A DNA stretch of 64,000 nt, from contig CAJNDS010000191.1 in assembly GCA_905221605.1 (NCBI GenBank), positions 677,501 to 741,500 on the forward strand, read 5' to 3'. Below, in pieces: positions 62,951 to 64,000 of this stretch. The notes beneath the pieces were generated by a model. It did not search any database and was not told the origin of the DNA. It saw nothing but the letters and a program-made list of their open reading frames with translations. The position numbers were made by a program, and so were the translations under genes. This stretch comes from Symbiodinium natans. Taxonomy: Eukaryota > Sar > Dinophyceae > Suessiales > Symbiodiniaceae. Positions within the stretch are counted from its first letter, which is position 1; every line of letters begins with the position of its first letter.

Positions 62951-63231
62951 GGGGGGGGGGGGGGGGGGGGTTTAGGGTTTAGGGTCTATAGGGTTTCTAG
63001 GGTTTATAGGGTTTCTAGGGTTTTATAGGGTTTTATAGGGTTTATAGGGTTTATAGGGTTTATAGGGTTTATAGGGTTTATAGGGTTTATAGGGTTTATA
63101 GGGTTTTATAGGGTTTTATAGGGTTTATAGGGTTTATAGGGTTTATAGGGTTTATATAGGGTTTATATAGGGTTTATATAGGGTTTATAGGGTTTATAGG
63201 GTTTATAGGGTTTAGGGTTTAGGGTTTAAAC
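62951..63231. repeat. G-run followed by variant telomere array TTTATAGGG
   Basis: A G-run (about 62949-62970), two TTTAGGG units, then about 25 units of TTTATAGGG and close variants (TTTTATAGGG, TTTATATAGGG, TTTCTAGGG), ending in two or three canonical TTTAGGG units and an inverted CCCTAA. Confidence 0.92.
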
Positions 63232-63288
63232 CCTAATTTTTTTTTTGCCACCCGCTTAGCTGACCTCTCAATTTAGGGTTTAGGGTTT

Positions 63289-63493
63289 AGGGTTTAGGGT
63301 TTCTTCGGGAAACAGGGGGAGGGGCCCCCAACATCGACTCCCAGAATCATGGGATTCCCGTACTCTAAGGACCCCAAGGAGGGTGGGTTGTTGGGGGCGG
63401 GCTTCCGGAAACAGGGGGCCTAGCACGTGGACTCCCAAATAATCGCATTCCCTTGTTTTCAGAGGGTACCCCCTAATTTCGGAACCCCCATTT
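63289..63493. mobile_element. Two adjacent F2-like elements
   Basis: TTCGGGAAACAGGGGGAGG...ACTCCCAGAATCATGGGATT and TTCCGGAAACAGGGGGCC...CCCCTAATTTCGGAACCCCC share the motif GACTCCCARAATCRYGGGAT / ATTCCC and lie about 10-20 bp apart. Confidence 0.55.
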
Positions 63494-63518
63494 AGGTGTT
63501 CGGCACGGATCTGAACAT

Positions 63519-63740
63519 TCAGACTTGAGGTCCAGGAATTCGTGGCACGGCGCAGCGGGGTAGTGGCAAATGCTTTGCATGAGGGGCTCGTGGTCGGAGG
63601 CGCTCCATCTCGGGGGGGATCTCTGATAACTCCAAAATAAACACAGTAAGGGACGTCAACCCAAAGGTCGGCCAAAACCACATTTTTTGGCTGAACCCCC
63701 TTGAGGCCCAGTGCAGCAAAGAGTACAGGACTAGCAAAGG
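63519..63740 (-). CDS. Possible membrane-type exon
   Basis: Encodes LLHWASRGFSQKMWFWPTFG, LTSLTVFILELSEIPPEMER and LRPRAPHAKHLPLPRCAVPR, then stop. An alternative frame is also open. Confidence 0.35.
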   Translation of the reverse strand, partial: PLLVLYSLLHWASRGFSQKMWFWPTFGLTSLTVFILELSEIPPEMERLRPRAPHAKHLPLPRCAVPRIPGPQV

Positions 63741-64000
63741 ATCACCGCCGCCAAGGGTCCCATTTCCCGTTCTCTTCGTGCTCAGCCTGCTCGAAGAGCT
63801 CCTGATGCCAGGCCCCAGACGCCCGGAGAGTAGGGTTTAGGGTTTAGGGCTTAGGGCTTAGGATTTAGGGTTTCGGGCTTCGGGCTCCAGGGGCTGCGGC
63901 CTTGGGTCGGACTATTTTGCTTAATGTAGGTACCCCAGGCTGGGAACTCTGGGCCCAACACTTCGCAAGCAGGGAAACTCGCCGGACTCAGATGTCCCAT
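63741..64000. other. Window edge, telomere-like tract, no gene called
   Basis: TTTAGGG/TTAGGGC units at 63832-63875 with flanking unique GC-rich DNA. Confidence 0.4.

Overview
The window looks like nuclear DNA of a dinoflagellate, most likely a Symbiodiniaceae-type alga. The evidence is plant-type TTTAGGG telomere repeats scattered throughout as short interstitial tracts, very low gene density, short GC3-rich exons, introns with GT, GC or GA donors and an AG|G acceptor, and many short terminal-inverted-repeat (TIR) elements lying exactly at intron positions. I saw no rRNA, tRNA, CRISPR or bacterial-type operon, and no spliced-leader sequence. All exon models were read by hand from frame continuity and splice-site logic. 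No transcript or database evidence was available, so most product names stay 'unknown'. Nearly all recognisable coding sequence is on the minus strand, which fits the unidirectional gene arrays known in dinoflagellates. || Layout. 1-9 kb: a fully in-frame three-exon gene end (1196-1517), pieces of a gene with AGF-type decapeptide repeats (about 4031-4760), a two-exon fragment (6061-6530) and several short minus-strand exons. 10.4-11.75 kb: an intronless TIR-domain-like polytopic membrane protein. 15.7-16.9 kb: an intronless secreted endonuclease/exonuclease/phosphatase-family protein. 17-21 kb: small exons separated by telomere-repeat and inverted-repeat introns. 22.1-24.8 kb: a six-exon, 729-residue membrane protein, three of whose introns are TIR elements. 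25-30 kb: mostly non-coding, with an AT-rich island at 27.2-27.8 kb. 28-35 kb: more minus-strand exons with telomere-repeat introns. 36.5-37.2 kb: a TAC microsatellite of over 600 bp. 39-64 kb: many short minus-strand exons, at least eight inverted-repeat families, poly-Glu exons, and at the right end a variant TTTATAGGG array. || The main result is how introns are built here. First, several introns consist wholly or mostly of telomere repeats. G+TTTAGGG supplies a GT donor, G+CCCTAAA supplies a GC donor, and TTTAG|G supplies the AG|G acceptor. The intron at 21038-21092 is exactly seven GTTTAGG units plus GTTTAG. Second, other introns are TIR elements ('introners') of several families (called F1-F8 here), often with a target-site duplication that supplies a splice site. 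Third, several exon-sized segments of about 80-130 bp sit as CCCTAAA-[exon]-TTTAGGG, the orientation of a telomere-capped molecule.
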